Part shown: positions 1 to 5,773 of the stretch, piece after piece
Layout of the letters: each line of letters opens with the position of its first letter
Numbering within the stretch: the stretch's first letter is position 1
NCBI GenBank assembly: GCA_947306025.1
Contig: CAMZFJ010000143.1
Location: 1-5,773, forward strand
DNA from: an uncultured Fibrobacter sp.
GTDB lineage: Bacteria > Fibrobacterota > Fibrobacteria > Fibrobacterales > Fibrobacteraceae
Direction: 5' to 3'
Length of the DNA: 5,773 bases
Notes under the pieces: generated by a model
Database searches by the model: none
The model's input: the letters and a program-made list of their open reading frames with translations, nothing else
What the model was told of the DNA's origin: nothing
Position numbers and translations under genes: made by a program

Positions 1-66
1 GGTCCACGTGGTCACGATTTTCTTTTCATTTTCGCTTTTAACAGCATAGAACTTTTGTTTAGGCAT
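1..66 (-). CDS. Ribonuclease H (viroplasmin/RNase H1 N-terminal domain), 5' end only
   Basis: On the minus strand an ATG at 66-64 opens 22 uninterrupted codons that run off the left edge. The peptide begins MPKQKFYAVK and continues to TTWT. The KFYAVK start followed about ten residues later by T-T-W is the signature of the small RNA/DNA-hybrid-binding domain (Cauli_VI/viroplasmin) at the N terminus of RNase H1 enzymes, which cleave the RNA strand of RNA-DNA hybrids in the cytosol. Only this domain's beginning is visible; the catalytic RNase H domain, with its acidic metal ligands, would lie outside the window, so its presence is inferred. Some proteins carry the viroplasmin domain without RNase H. 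No Shine-Dalgarno is seen before the ATG, and the leader is AT-rich. The gene is divergent from the plus-strand cluster. Confidence 0.78.
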   Translation of the reverse strand, partial: MPKQKFYAVKSENEKKIVTTWT

Positions 67-112
67 GGCGCAAATTTATATATTTTTATCGAAATAAAAA
101 ATAGGAGTTCCT
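67..112. promoter_or_regulatory. AT-rich divergent promoter region
   Basis: These 46 bases separate two divergent start codons and are almost entirely A/T between 71 and 103, so they must hold at least part of both promoters. For the plus strand, a plausible -10 is TATATT at 79-84, with TTGTTT at 55-60 as -35 (18-bp spacer); that -35 would sit inside the 5' end of the minus-strand gene. For the minus strand, TATAAA (complement of 75-80) or GATAAA (complement of 85-90) could serve as -10; the first would leave almost no leader. The hexamers are weak matches in an AT-rich background. That this region drives transcription is likely; the exact boxes are guesses. Confidence 0.5.
103..107 (+). promoter_or_regulatory. 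Shine-Dalgarno AGGAG fixing a TTG start
   Basis: AGGAG lies 5 nt before the TTG at 113-115. The next in-frame candidate, ATG at 158, has no purine-rich Shine-Dalgarno before it, so this site decides the start in favour of TTG. Confidence 0.7.
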
Positions 113-679
113 TTGTTTTCTTCGCAGTATTTCGCCGACGACAAACAATATTATGCAATGCGCTTACTTTGCAAACCATTGCTGTATCGCTGGTTTGCGT
201 ATAAGGCTGGTCCAATCAAGAACACAAAGGCTTTTTCGTTTCCAAAGTCGCTACAAGAACACGAAAAAACACTGTTCTTTATGCCCGAGGACAAAAAAAT
301 TGCAAAGGTCATTCTGGACGAACTTCCCAAAGAATGTTTCAAGTCCATTTTATTCATTGCCCACGGCGATCTAGAGATTCTATTACAAAAGAAAAAAGCA
401 AACGCCTCTTACTACACCGATAAAGGTTGCCGCTACGGGGAATCGATTTTTGAAAAGCTCGAATCGCAAATAAAAGCGTTTGAACCTCTCGCCTGTGTCT
501 ACATTGGACCTTACAAACCGCAATTTTTGTACCTCGCTTTAGTCAGCGGCGCTTCGCTGCGCGTTGGATTCGATTGCGTTCGTGAATACCCGTTCTTAAA
601 CATCAGTCTGCATACGCTCAAGACAATTTCACCAGCAAGGATGATGGCTCGCTATTTTACAAAGGATAACGGGGAATAG
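113..679 (+). CDS. Uncharacterised 188-residue protein, possibly DUF6913-like
   Basis: The product is a cytosolic-looking protein with no signal peptide, no membrane segment and no catalytic motif I can name. The TTG start is chosen because of AGGAG 5 nt upstream; ATG at 158 would remove 15 residues. A basic, aromatic N-terminal stretch (about residues 16-33) precedes a region reading like alternating strands and helices (TLFFMPED near 53-60, SILFIAHGDLEILL near 78-91). The C-terminal part contains YIGPYKPQFLYLALVSGASL then RVGFD and YPFLNISLHTL. That layout (a strand ending in P, then a helix, then 'A-x-x-R-V-G', then 'Y-P-x-x-x-x-x-I') recalls the short Bacteroidetes proteins grouped as DUF6913 and, more loosely, the N-terminal Rossmann domain of family 9 glycosyltransferases. 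The resemblance is from memory and weak; no function is assigned. It is first in the cluster, with its stop 2 nt before the PHP gene. Confidence 0.85.
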   Translation: MFSSQYFADDKQYYAMRLLCKPLLYRWFAYKAGPIKNTKAFSFPKSLQEHEKTLFFMPEDKKIAKVILDELPKECFKSILFIAHGDLEILLQKKKANASYYTDKGCRYGESIFEKLESQIKAFEPLACVYIGPYKPQFLYLALVSGASLRVGFDCVREYPFLNISLHTLKTISPARMMARYFTKDNGE

Positions 680-681
680 CC

Positions 682-1554
682 ATGCAAAAGATGTTTTCGA
701 CAATCATCACTGAAAATGGCGGCTATGCGGACTTGCACATGCACACCAAGCTCTCGGATGGCAATCTTTCAGTCGATGAATTGCTCATGCTTTGCAAACG
801 CAAAGGACTTCGTTGCATCTCCATCACGGACCACGATAATCTGGATAGCTACAAGCTTGCCGAAGAACCCGCCAAGGAAATCGGCCTCGAAATCATCCCG
901 GGAATTGAAATTTCTGCGGTATGGCAAGGCAAGGACATTCACATTCTGGGCTACTTCTGCGACCCGACGAACCTCGCCCTCAACATGGAACTTGAGGATT
1001 TCGCGAAGCAGCGTATTGCTCGTGTAAAAGCTATTATTAAAAAACTGAATGCGCTCGGCATTGGCATCACGTTCGAAAAAGTACACTCGTACTGCAAGGG
1101 CAAAATCATTGGGCGTCCGCACATCGCCATGTCGCTCGTCGATGAAGAATACATTTCGAACTTCTCCGAAGCGTTCACAAAATACCTTGGCGACGGCTGC
1201 ATCGCCTTCGTCGAAAAGAAGGGTCTGAACCCGCAAGAAACAATTCGCTTGATCGAAAATGCGGGTGGCATTGCCGTCCTCGCCCACCCTTACAAGTCCG
1301 GCCTCAGCGACCAGTTCATCGAAAACATGGTGGAATGGGGCATACAAGGCATGGAAGTCTACAGCCCGGCGCAAAAGGGCGCTGTTGGCCGCAAGTATAA
1401 GGAAATGGCTCAAAAGTTCGGGCTTGTGGGCACCGGCGGTTCAGACTTTCACACCGAAAGCGGAACCTACCCCCCAGGTTGCATGAAAATGCCCTACACC
1501 GTCGTCCAGGCACTCCGAGAAAGGCGCGAAAAATCTCGTGCAGAATGGTTCTAA
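682..1554 (+). CDS. PHP-domain metal-dependent phosphoesterase (YciV/TrpH type)
   Basis: A complete 290-residue protein, the usual length for the YciV/TrpH (COG0613) group. All expected metal-binding motifs are visible: DLHMHT (H19, H21) with D26, ITDHDN (D50, H51, D52), PGIEIS (E76), IHILGY (H87), GRPHIA (H147), LAHPYK (H202), GMEVYS (E225) and GSDFH (D255, H257). The fold should be a trinuclear-metal PHP barrel in the cytosol. Characterised relatives hydrolyse 3',5'-nucleoside bisphosphates such as pAp, and E. coli YciV (RNase AM) degrades short RNAs and matures rRNA 5' ends. The exact substrate here is inferred from the family. The segment at about 100-185 is the helical insertion typical of this group. 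ATG at 682 follows the upstream stop by 2 nt, with GGGG at 671-674 as a modest Shine-Dalgarno; ATG at 691 is possible but less well placed. The stop overlaps the next ATG (TAATG), suggesting translational coupling. Confidence 0.92.
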   Translation: MQKMFSTIITENGGYADLHMHTKLSDGNLSVDELLMLCKRKGLRCISITDHDNLDSYKLAEEPAKEIGLEIIPGIEISAVWQGKDIHILGYFCDPTNLALNMELEDFAKQRIARVKAIIKKLNALGIGITFEKVHSYCKGKIIGRPHIAMSLVDEEYISNFSEAFTKYLGDGCIAFVEKKGLNPQETIRLIENAGGIAVLAHPYKSGLSDQFIENMVEWGIQGMEVYSPAQKGAVGRKYKEMAQKFGLVGTGGSDFHTESGTYPPGCMKMPYTVVQALRERREKSRAEWF

Positions 1555-3638
1555 TGAATCGTGGAATTTTTTTAATTACTGTTTTGTCCGCGCTTGTTTC
1601 AAGCGTTTTTGCTGATGTCATTCACGCCAAGAAAAGCGTGCTACCGACGCCACAAGATTCCATTTTTGAAACGGTGAACGGCCCGGATCCAGCGCCGAGA
1701 GAAACGGACGCAGGCCGTTGGGTCATTCCGCTGCGCGAAGTCATGCAGCGCACTTACGACGTTTCGGGCCAAAAGTCTGAATGGGTGCTTGGCACGTCCA
1801 TCCTTGGCAGTCCGGAACTCCCCGCAAGGTCGCTTGGTATCGGAACGCTGAGCAAGCGCTATCCGAGCAAGCTCGCCGGGATTTACACAACACGTTTAAG
1901 CTATGACGGTTCCACGCTTGCGCTCAATGGCGAAAACGGAATTCTCTTTGAAGAACGTCACGGCATTCCTGTCGATACTCCAATTACCGATGTGAACTGG
2001 GAACGCGGTCCGTTCGAAGGCAACGCCCTCCGCCTCGAATTCCGCCGACTGATTACGGACTCGGTTACACTCGACCTCGGAGTTTCTAGCCATTCCAACA
2101 TGCTCTCCAAGCCGTTTGAATACCAACCGGTGACGCATTCGCCGTTCTTCGCCATGGGTCGAGACTCCACAGAAATTCCCTTTGGCGGTCGAAACATCGC
2201 AATGAACAGCATGCACCTCCAGCCAATTGTTACTTGGCGATTCGGCTACGGCAAGGCGTTTTTTAAGATAAACTATTTCAGCCTTGACAATGCCGACAAC
2301 TCGACTCACAAAGTTTTGCTGGATACGCTTGACCCCACTTCCCGCGAATTCCAGACGGATCCTTATAGAATTCTACTTGAAACGCGCACGTATGGCGGCG
2401 GTGCAGAATTCTACCCCATCAAGGGCTTGACTCTCGGTACCGAAATCCATTACGGCAATCACGAAATCGAAATGCGCAATCTCCCAAAGATTATAAAGAA
2501 ACAGGATACGACATATAACGATGTCGGACTGCGCGTCATCAAAAACACTTATTACGACACAAGCAAGGTCCGCAACTACGAAACGATTCTCGGGAACTTC
2601 GATGCTCGCTACAATATGTTCCTGAATCCAAGACTCCATTTTGAATATGAATTCGTAAATACCGAAGAAACGGGCGATGACAAGGTAAAGCAAAAATATT
2701 ACCAGGACCGCGAAATCGGCTATGCAGAAGTTTCGGATACACTTTTCGGGAAGGCCCTATTCCGCGTTCAAGCGGGCATGCAGCGCAACAGTTCGCTCCT
2801 GGATTCCGTTGAATTTGCACCTGCATTTTCGCTCGACGGAACATACCTCCTCCCCAACCATTTGATGGCAACTGCATCTTACCGCCACGACAATAAATTC
2901 CCCGACGTGAATCAGCTCAAGCTTATTGAAACCGGTAGAGTCGCGTTCCCTAACGAGAACCTTAAACACGAAATTCGCGACCGCGCTACAGCCAATATCG
3001 TATGGCAAAAACGCGATGTTTTTTACGGTCTTGGACTGCGTTACGAGCACGCCAACAATTTGATCAAGCCCAAATGGGCTGTTAGCGGCGGAATGGATAC
3101 GACATACAAACATACAACGTATATCGTCAATTACGAAACCATGGAAACGAGAGATACAACGTATGCCGAAGTAGCCGATTCTGTGGGGTCCGCATTCCGC
3201 TACGAAAACCTCGACCATGCACATACGCTTGACTGGATGATGCAAGTGGGTTTCCGTTTGGGCAATTGGAAATTCTATTTAGAACGTGGGCAAAAAATCA
3301 CGCGCACCAAGCTCATCGATACGCCTTCGCTTTATTACAAAGGCAGCATCCATTGGCAGAACCGCTTTGTCAAGGACAGGCTCGGCGTAAGCGTACGCGT
3401 TGATTTCCAGTGGTTTAACAACCGCTACGATTGCACGATTAACGAAAAAGGCGAGCCGGAGCTCGTCTCTCTCAAGAAATATCTTGCGATGGATTTCGAA
3501 GCGCGCATGCAGATTCTCTCATTTGAACTGTACAACCGCATCGAGAATTTCAACCACAGCATTTACGCGCCGGAATCCGGATACACCCCTGAAGGCCTCA
3601 GATTCGCGTACGGCATTGTTTGGACGTTCGGAAATTAG
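1554..3638 (+). CDS. Outer-membrane beta-barrel, TonB-receptor-like or porin-like, without a plug domain
   Basis: The product is 694 residues from the ATG overlapping the PHP stop. MNRGIF, a hydrophobic core and SVFA at 17-20 form a signal peptide, likely cut before D21. ATG at 1545 would add three residues; starts further upstream would bury the signal. After a short N-terminal segment (about 21-76), the protein is amphipathic strands with long polar loops to the end. The C terminus (residues about 663-692) follows the last-strand pattern of TonB-dependent receptors: 'N-F-x-x-x-I-Y-x-x-x-x-G-Y-x-P-x-G-L', then alternating residues to WTF. Phrases such as FPDVNQLKL and NENLKHEIRD also resemble receptor barrels. 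No plug domain and no clear TonB box are visible. The stretch at 77-92 (LGTSILGSPELPAR) recalls the start of Bacteroidetes putative porins (Porin_10), an alternative assignment. Transport substrate is unknown. No good Shine-Dalgarno is present; translation probably depends on reinitiation. A terminator follows 43 nt after the stop. Confidence 0.85.
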   Translation: MNRGIFLITVLSALVSSVFADVIHAKKSVLPTPQDSIFETVNGPDPAPRETDAGRWVIPLREVMQRTYDVSGQKSEWVLGTSILGSPELPARSLGIGTLSKRYPSKLAGIYTTRLSYDGSTLALNGENGILFEERHGIPVDTPITDVNWERGPFEGNALRLEFRRLITDSVTLDLGVSSHSNMLSKPFEYQPVTHSPFFAMGRDSTEIPFGGRNIAMNSMHLQPIVTWRFGYGKAFFKINYFSLDNADNSTHKVLLDTLDPTSREFQTDPYRILLETRTYGGGAEFYPIKGLTLGTEIHYGNHEIEMRNLPKIIKKQDTTYNDVGLRVIKNTYYDTSKVRNYETILGNFDARYNMFLNPRLHFEYEFVNTEETGDDKVKQKYYQDREIGYAEVSDTLFGKALFRVQAGMQRNSSLLDSVEFAPAFSLDGTYLLPNHLMATASYRHDNKFPDVNQLKLIETGRVAFPNENLKHEIRDRATANIVWQKRDVFYGLGLRYEHANNLIKPKWAVSGGMDTTYKHTTYIVNYETMETRDTTYAEVADSVGSAFRYENLDHAHTLDWMMQVGFRLGNWKFYLERGQKITRTKLIDTPSLYYKGSIHWQNRFVKDRLGVSVRVDFQWFNNRYDCTINEKGEPELVSLKKYLAMDFEARMQILSFELYNRIENFNHSIYAPESGYTPEGLRFAYGIVWTFGN

Positions 3639-3680
3639 ACGAGAGAACGCCGCTACGCAGCTATAGACGAAAGACGAGAG
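3637..3680 (+). repeat. Short AGACGA(A/G) direct-repeat units
   Basis: AGACGAG at 3637-3643 overlaps the barrel gene's stop codon. AGACGAA at 3665-3671 is followed directly by AGACGAG at 3672-3678. The longer match GACGAGAGAACG (3638-3649) against GACGAGAGAGCG (3673-3684) is 11 of 12 bases. I recall similar GACGAAAGACGAGAG strings between genes in Fibrobacter genomes, which is memory rather than a search. Function unknown. Confidence 0.5.
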
Positions 3681-3701
3681 AGCGGCTTCGCCGTTTTTTT
3701 T
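3681..3701 (+). terminator. Rho-independent terminator of the plus-strand cluster
   Basis: AGCGGC (3681-3686), loop TTC, and GCCGTT (3690-3695) form a 6-bp stem with one G-U pair, running straight into eight T residues (3694-3701). It lies 43 nt after the barrel stop, as expected for the end of the 113-3638 transcript. Upstream GACGAAA (3666-3672) can pair with TTTCGTC (3699-3705), which could extend the structure or compete with it. On the minus strand the T run becomes A, so it should not stop transcription arriving from the antiporter gene. Confidence 0.7.
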
Positions 3702-3730
3702 CGTCGTTCTCGCTTCCGCGAGAATGACGA
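3701..3730. repeat. Near-perfect 30-bp palindrome, possible dispersed REP-like element
   Basis: TCGTCGTTCTCGC (3701-3713), loop TTCC, and GCGAGAATGACGA (3718-3730) pair over 13 bp with a single G-T mismatch. It directly abuts the terminator's T tract. The form TCGTCATTCTCGC...GCGAGAATGACGA fits what I remember of intergenic repeats in Fibrobacter genomes. No T run follows it on either strand, so it is not itself a classic terminator, though it could protect the 3' end of the antiporter mRNA. Confidence 0.65.
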
Positions 3731-3740
3731 ATGTGAATTG

Positions 3741-3773
3741 TCATCCGAAGGGTTCGCAGAACCCGATAGAATC
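3741..3773. repeat. Small hairpin in a GTCATCC-type repeat remnant
   Basis: GGGTTC (3750-3755), loop GCA, and GAACCC (3759-3764) form a perfect 6-bp stem. It is preceded by TCATCCGAA and followed by GATAGAATC, which looks like a degraded copy of the GTCATCC...GGATC class of intergenic repeat. It begins 17 nt beyond the antiporter stop on the minus strand, so it would form at that transcript's 3' end, but no T run follows and termination by it is doubtful. Confidence 0.4.
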
Positions 3774-3780
3774 AAAAGCA

Positions 3781-4782
3781 TTAAACGGTTGTTACGCCAA
3801 GCAACACTAAATACGCGACATACAAGCTCAAGAACAATGCACCGCCGATACGGCCAAAACCAAATTGTTCATTCTTCTTGCGCGAGGCTTTTGTGCGTTT
3901 GCTCTTGAAAAACGGGAAGCATATCAAGAAAAGCAAAAGCGTGAGCGCCGACATAATCGGCAAATCTCGACTCAGCACTTCTGCATCCATTGCCTTGATC
4001 GGTGTAATTACAGCTGCAATTCCAACAACGACAAGCGTGTTAAAAATATTGGACCCAATAACGTTTCCTACCGCTAAATCGTTCTCGCCCTTGCGTGCTG
4101 CTGCAATAGAACTCGCCAGTTCAGGAAGCGACGTTCCAACCGCCACAATGGTAAGCCCAATCAGCAAGTCACTCACGCCAAGAGCCTGAGCCACATTGAT
4201 AGCCCCCCATACCAGCATTCTCGAACTTGCAATCAAAAGCGCAAGACCAACAAGCAACAGCAGCGACGATTTGACAATTGAAACTTTTTCGGTCGGAGCT
4301 TCAACGGATTCATCGTTCTTGCGTTTACGCTTTGCATGCAGTTCCGTAAAGATGTTGAACGCCGTAATTCCCGCAAATGCAAACAAAAGAATTACACCAT
4401 CGATAAACGAAACGTTCCCGTCCATCAGCAACAAAACCGTCAAAACGGTCATCGCCATTAGAATCGGGATATCGCGCTTCATCGCCTCTTTCTTTACGAC
4501 AACAGGAATAATCAGCGCCGTCACGCCAAGGATTAGCGCGATGTTTGCGATATTGGAACCGTAAGCGTTTCCAAGAGCAAGCTGCGGAGTGTTGTTCATT
4601 GCAGACAAAACGGAAACGACCATTTCCGGTGCAGAAGTCCCAAACCCCACAATCAGCATCCCGATAAGGAATGTGCTCATGCCAAAAAATTGGGCCACGC
4701 CGACGGCCCCATCCACAAACCGGTCTGCACTCCAGACCAGAAGAATAAGGCCCACGACTATGGCCACAATAGAAAGAATCAT
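3781..4782 (-). CDS. Calcium/sodium antiporter, YrbG-type CaCA family
   Basis: A complete 333-residue inner-membrane protein, the usual length for YrbG-like exchangers. It shows the family's two inverted alpha-repeats: GFGTSAPE (46-53) with LALGNAYGSNIANIALILG (68-86), and AVGTSLPE (214-221) with LAVGNVIGSNIFN (236-248). E53 and E221 are the expected ion-coordinating acidic residues, with S76/N80 and S244/N248 as the paired helix ligands. About ten hydrophobic segments are visible, and the charged stretch HAKRKRKNDESVEAPTEK (149-166) is the central cytoplasmic loop between halves. Relatives use the sodium or proton gradient to export Ca2+; direction and ion specificity here are inferred. ATG at 4782 follows the PorT-like gene's stop by 8 nt with no Shine-Dalgarno, so expression likely depends on coupling to that gene. 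Confidence 0.93.
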   Translation of the reverse strand: MILSIVAIVVGLILLVWSADRFVDGAVGVAQFFGMSTFLIGMLIVGFGTSAPEMVVSVLSAMNNTPQLALGNAYGSNIANIALILGVTALIIPVVVKKEAMKRDIPILMAMTVLTVLLLMDGNVSFIDGVILLFAFAGITAFNIFTELHAKRKRKNDESVEAPTEKVSIVKSSLLLLVGLALLIASSRMLVWGAINVAQALGVSDLLIGLTIVAVGTSLPELASSIAAARKGENDLAVGNVIGSNIFNTLVVVGIAAVITPIKAMDAEVLSRDLPIMSALTLLLFLICFPFFKSKRTKASRKKNEQFGFGRIGGALFLSLYVAYLVLLGVTTV

Positions 4783-4790
4783 ATTTTTAA

Positions 4791-5773
4791 CTAAAATACG
4801 TAGAAAGTTGCACCAACATTGAATGACTTAGACGACAAATTGTTGATTCCGAATGCGTTATAATCGTCATACTGGTTGTTGATTCCCCAGCAGAAGCGGG
4901 CATCGAAACCAACGTAACGGTTTGCACGGATTCCAAAGCCAAAGATAATGGACCAGTCGATTACGGAACGGTAATCATTATCCAACATGTCTTCCTTGGC
5001 ATTTATCTTCTTGTCCGAAGATTTCATTTTAAATGTATCAGAAATGGCAAAAGACGGTTGGACACCGACATCAAAATAGAGATTGGACCTAGCGCTCTTC
5101 AAAGAAAAGAGGAGCGGCAACGAAATCCGGTACTGGCTAAACGAAAAACGGTATTCTCCATAATTTTCTTTATAAACTTCGCTATAGCTGTTTCCTACCT
5201 TATTATGTTCAAACAAGGCACCGGTCTTAAAGGCCATGTTGTATTCATCTAGCGGGAATAAGGCAAAAGCACCTACACTCCATGCCAGACCGGTGTAGCG
5301 ATCGTATTCATAATGACCATTGTCACCCGAAAGCATCGCACTACCAATAAAACCTTGAAGACCAAACGTAAACTTCAGCGGAATTAGGCCACGAAGTTGA
5401 TCCATATCAATCGTATCCGCTCTAGCCACTTCGGAAACGTAAACGGTTTTTACAGGGCCATTGCTTGTTTCAATTTCAGACGGCGAATAGACAGGGCGGT
5501 AAACAAATTTCTTGGTGGTCTTTTTCTGGACGGGCTTTGTAGCGTCGGCACCACGAACGGCGGTAGGTTCAGAAAAGAGAGTTTCGGGAGCGAGTTCTTT
5601 CTCGGCCTGAGTAAACTTGTCTTCAGCCTGGGCGGGAGTTTGTTCAACAACCGGTTCGGCCTGTACAGGAGCGACCTCGGCGACTGGGGCCGGAGCAGGA
5701 GCGGCAGTTTCAGCAACTGGTGCTGTATTCTGAGCCATCACGGCAGAAACTGCAAAAGCAGTCAAAATTCCAG
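4791..5773 (-). CDS. PorT-like outer-membrane beta-barrel protein, 5' end outside window
   Basis: The frame stays open to the right edge: GGA and ATT codons precede the TTG at 5765, giving GILTAFAVSAVMAQ, the end of a signal peptide cut after a type A-x-A-like site near MAQ. The true start is therefore outside the window and TTG 5765 is probably not it. Counting from that TTG, residues 12-60 are rich in Pro, Ala, Glu and Val (repeated PVAE, PAPAP), followed by a basic patch KKTTKK (81-86) and a linker to about 125. Residues 130-324 are alternating amphipathic strands (KFTFGLQGFIGSAML, LYFDVGVQPSFAIS, IIFGFGIRANRYVGFDARF) ending in VGATFYVF, a classic C-terminal Phe outer-membrane insertion signal. 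About eight strands fits the PorT/OMP_b-brl families. The linker probably crosses the periplasm. Role unknown; it is the upstream partner of the antiporter gene. Confidence 0.85.
   Translation of the reverse strand, partial: GILTAFAVSAVMAQNTAPVAETAAPAPAPVAEVAPVQAEPVVEQTPAQAEDKFTQAEKELAPETLFSEPTAVRGADATKPVQKKTTKKFVYRPVYSPSEIETSNGPVKTVYVSEVARADTIDMDQLRGLIPLKFTFGLQGFIGSAMLSGDNGHYEYDRYTGLAWSVGAFALFPLDEYNMAFKTGALFEHNKVGNSYSEVYKENYGEYRFSFSQYRISLPLLFSLKSARSNLYFDVGVQPSFAISDTFKMKSSDKKINAKEDMLDNDYRSVIDWSIIFGFGIRANRYVGFDARFCWGINNQYDDYNAFGINNLSSKSFNVGATFYVF

Noticed and set aside
12..215. A 67-codon minus-strand open frame across the left intergenic region
   Set aside because: It overlaps both the RNase H-like start (in another frame) and the 5' end of the plus-strand gene with its clear Shine-Dalgarno. 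Its translation shows no domain.
769..1413. A 214-codon open frame on the minus strand
   Set aside because: It lies wholly antisense to the PHP gene, whose metal-binding motifs are complete. The antisense product has no recognisable domain and no start signal.
1479..1553. An upstream start for the barrel gene, adding 25 residues
   Set aside because: It would place a basic, Arg-rich stretch overlapping the PHP coding region before an otherwise well-formed signal peptide. ATG at 1554 overlaps the PHP stop and gives a proper signal sequence.
2757..3245. A 162-codon open frame on the minus strand
   Set aside because: It is antisense to the barrel gene, where the plus frame shows continuous amphipathic strand patterns. 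The antisense peptide is Cys/Val-rich without any recognisable motif.
3701..3730. The 13-bp palindrome as a bidirectional terminator
   Set aside because: No T run follows it on either strand; the adjacent T tract belongs to the smaller hairpin and precedes the palindrome on the plus strand.
5763..5765. TTG as the start codon of the PorT-like protein
   Set aside because: The frame is open upstream to the window edge and the preceding codons continue the hydrophobic signal-peptide core. The fragment from TTG would lack the basic N-region of a signal peptide.

Overview
The window looks like an ordinary chromosomal stretch from a Gram-negative bacterium, most likely Fibrobacter or a close relative. 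The basis is moderate GC content, two outer-membrane beta-barrel genes resembling Bacteroidetes/Fibrobacterota families (a plug-less TonB-receptor-like or porin-like barrel and a PorT-like barrel), a viroplasmin-type RNase H start, and an intergenic gap with AGACGA-type units and a TCGTC...GACGA hairpin that I associate with Fibrobacter. This taxonomic call is recognition from memory, not a database search.

Layout. At the left edge (1-66, minus) are the first 22 codons of a gene whose protein starts like the RNase H1 N-terminal hybrid-binding (viroplasmin) domain; the rest lies outside the window. A 46-bp AT-rich divergent promoter region separates it from a plus-strand cluster of three tightly packed genes: an uncharacterised 188-residue protein with a TTG start (113-679), a PHP-domain metal-dependent phosphoesterase of the YciV/TrpH type (682-1554), and a 694-residue secreted outer-membrane barrel (1554-3638). 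The gene junctions are a 2-nt gap and a TAATG overlap, so the three are probably co-transcribed and translationally coupled.

The 142-bp convergent gap (3639-3780) holds short repeats, a Rho-independent terminator for the plus-strand cluster, a 13-bp-stem palindrome that may be a dispersed element, and a smaller hairpin. On the minus strand, entering from the right edge, are a PorT-like barrel protein with a long Pro/Ala/Glu-rich periplasmic linker (start codon outside the window) and, 8 nt downstream, a complete YrbG-type Na+/Ca2+ antiporter (3781-4782).

Function. Both transcription units end at the convergent gap. One combines cytosolic proteins (unknown plus PHP phosphoesterase) with an outer-membrane barrel; the other combines an outer-membrane barrel with an inner-membrane cation exchanger. 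No functional link is demonstrable from sequence. I see no mobile element, CRISPR array, tRNA or rRNA, and no convincing undescribed system. The points most worth following are the plug-less receptor-like barrel with repeated Asp-Thr-Thr-Tyr segments, the uncharacterised first gene, and the repeat-filled intergenic gap.
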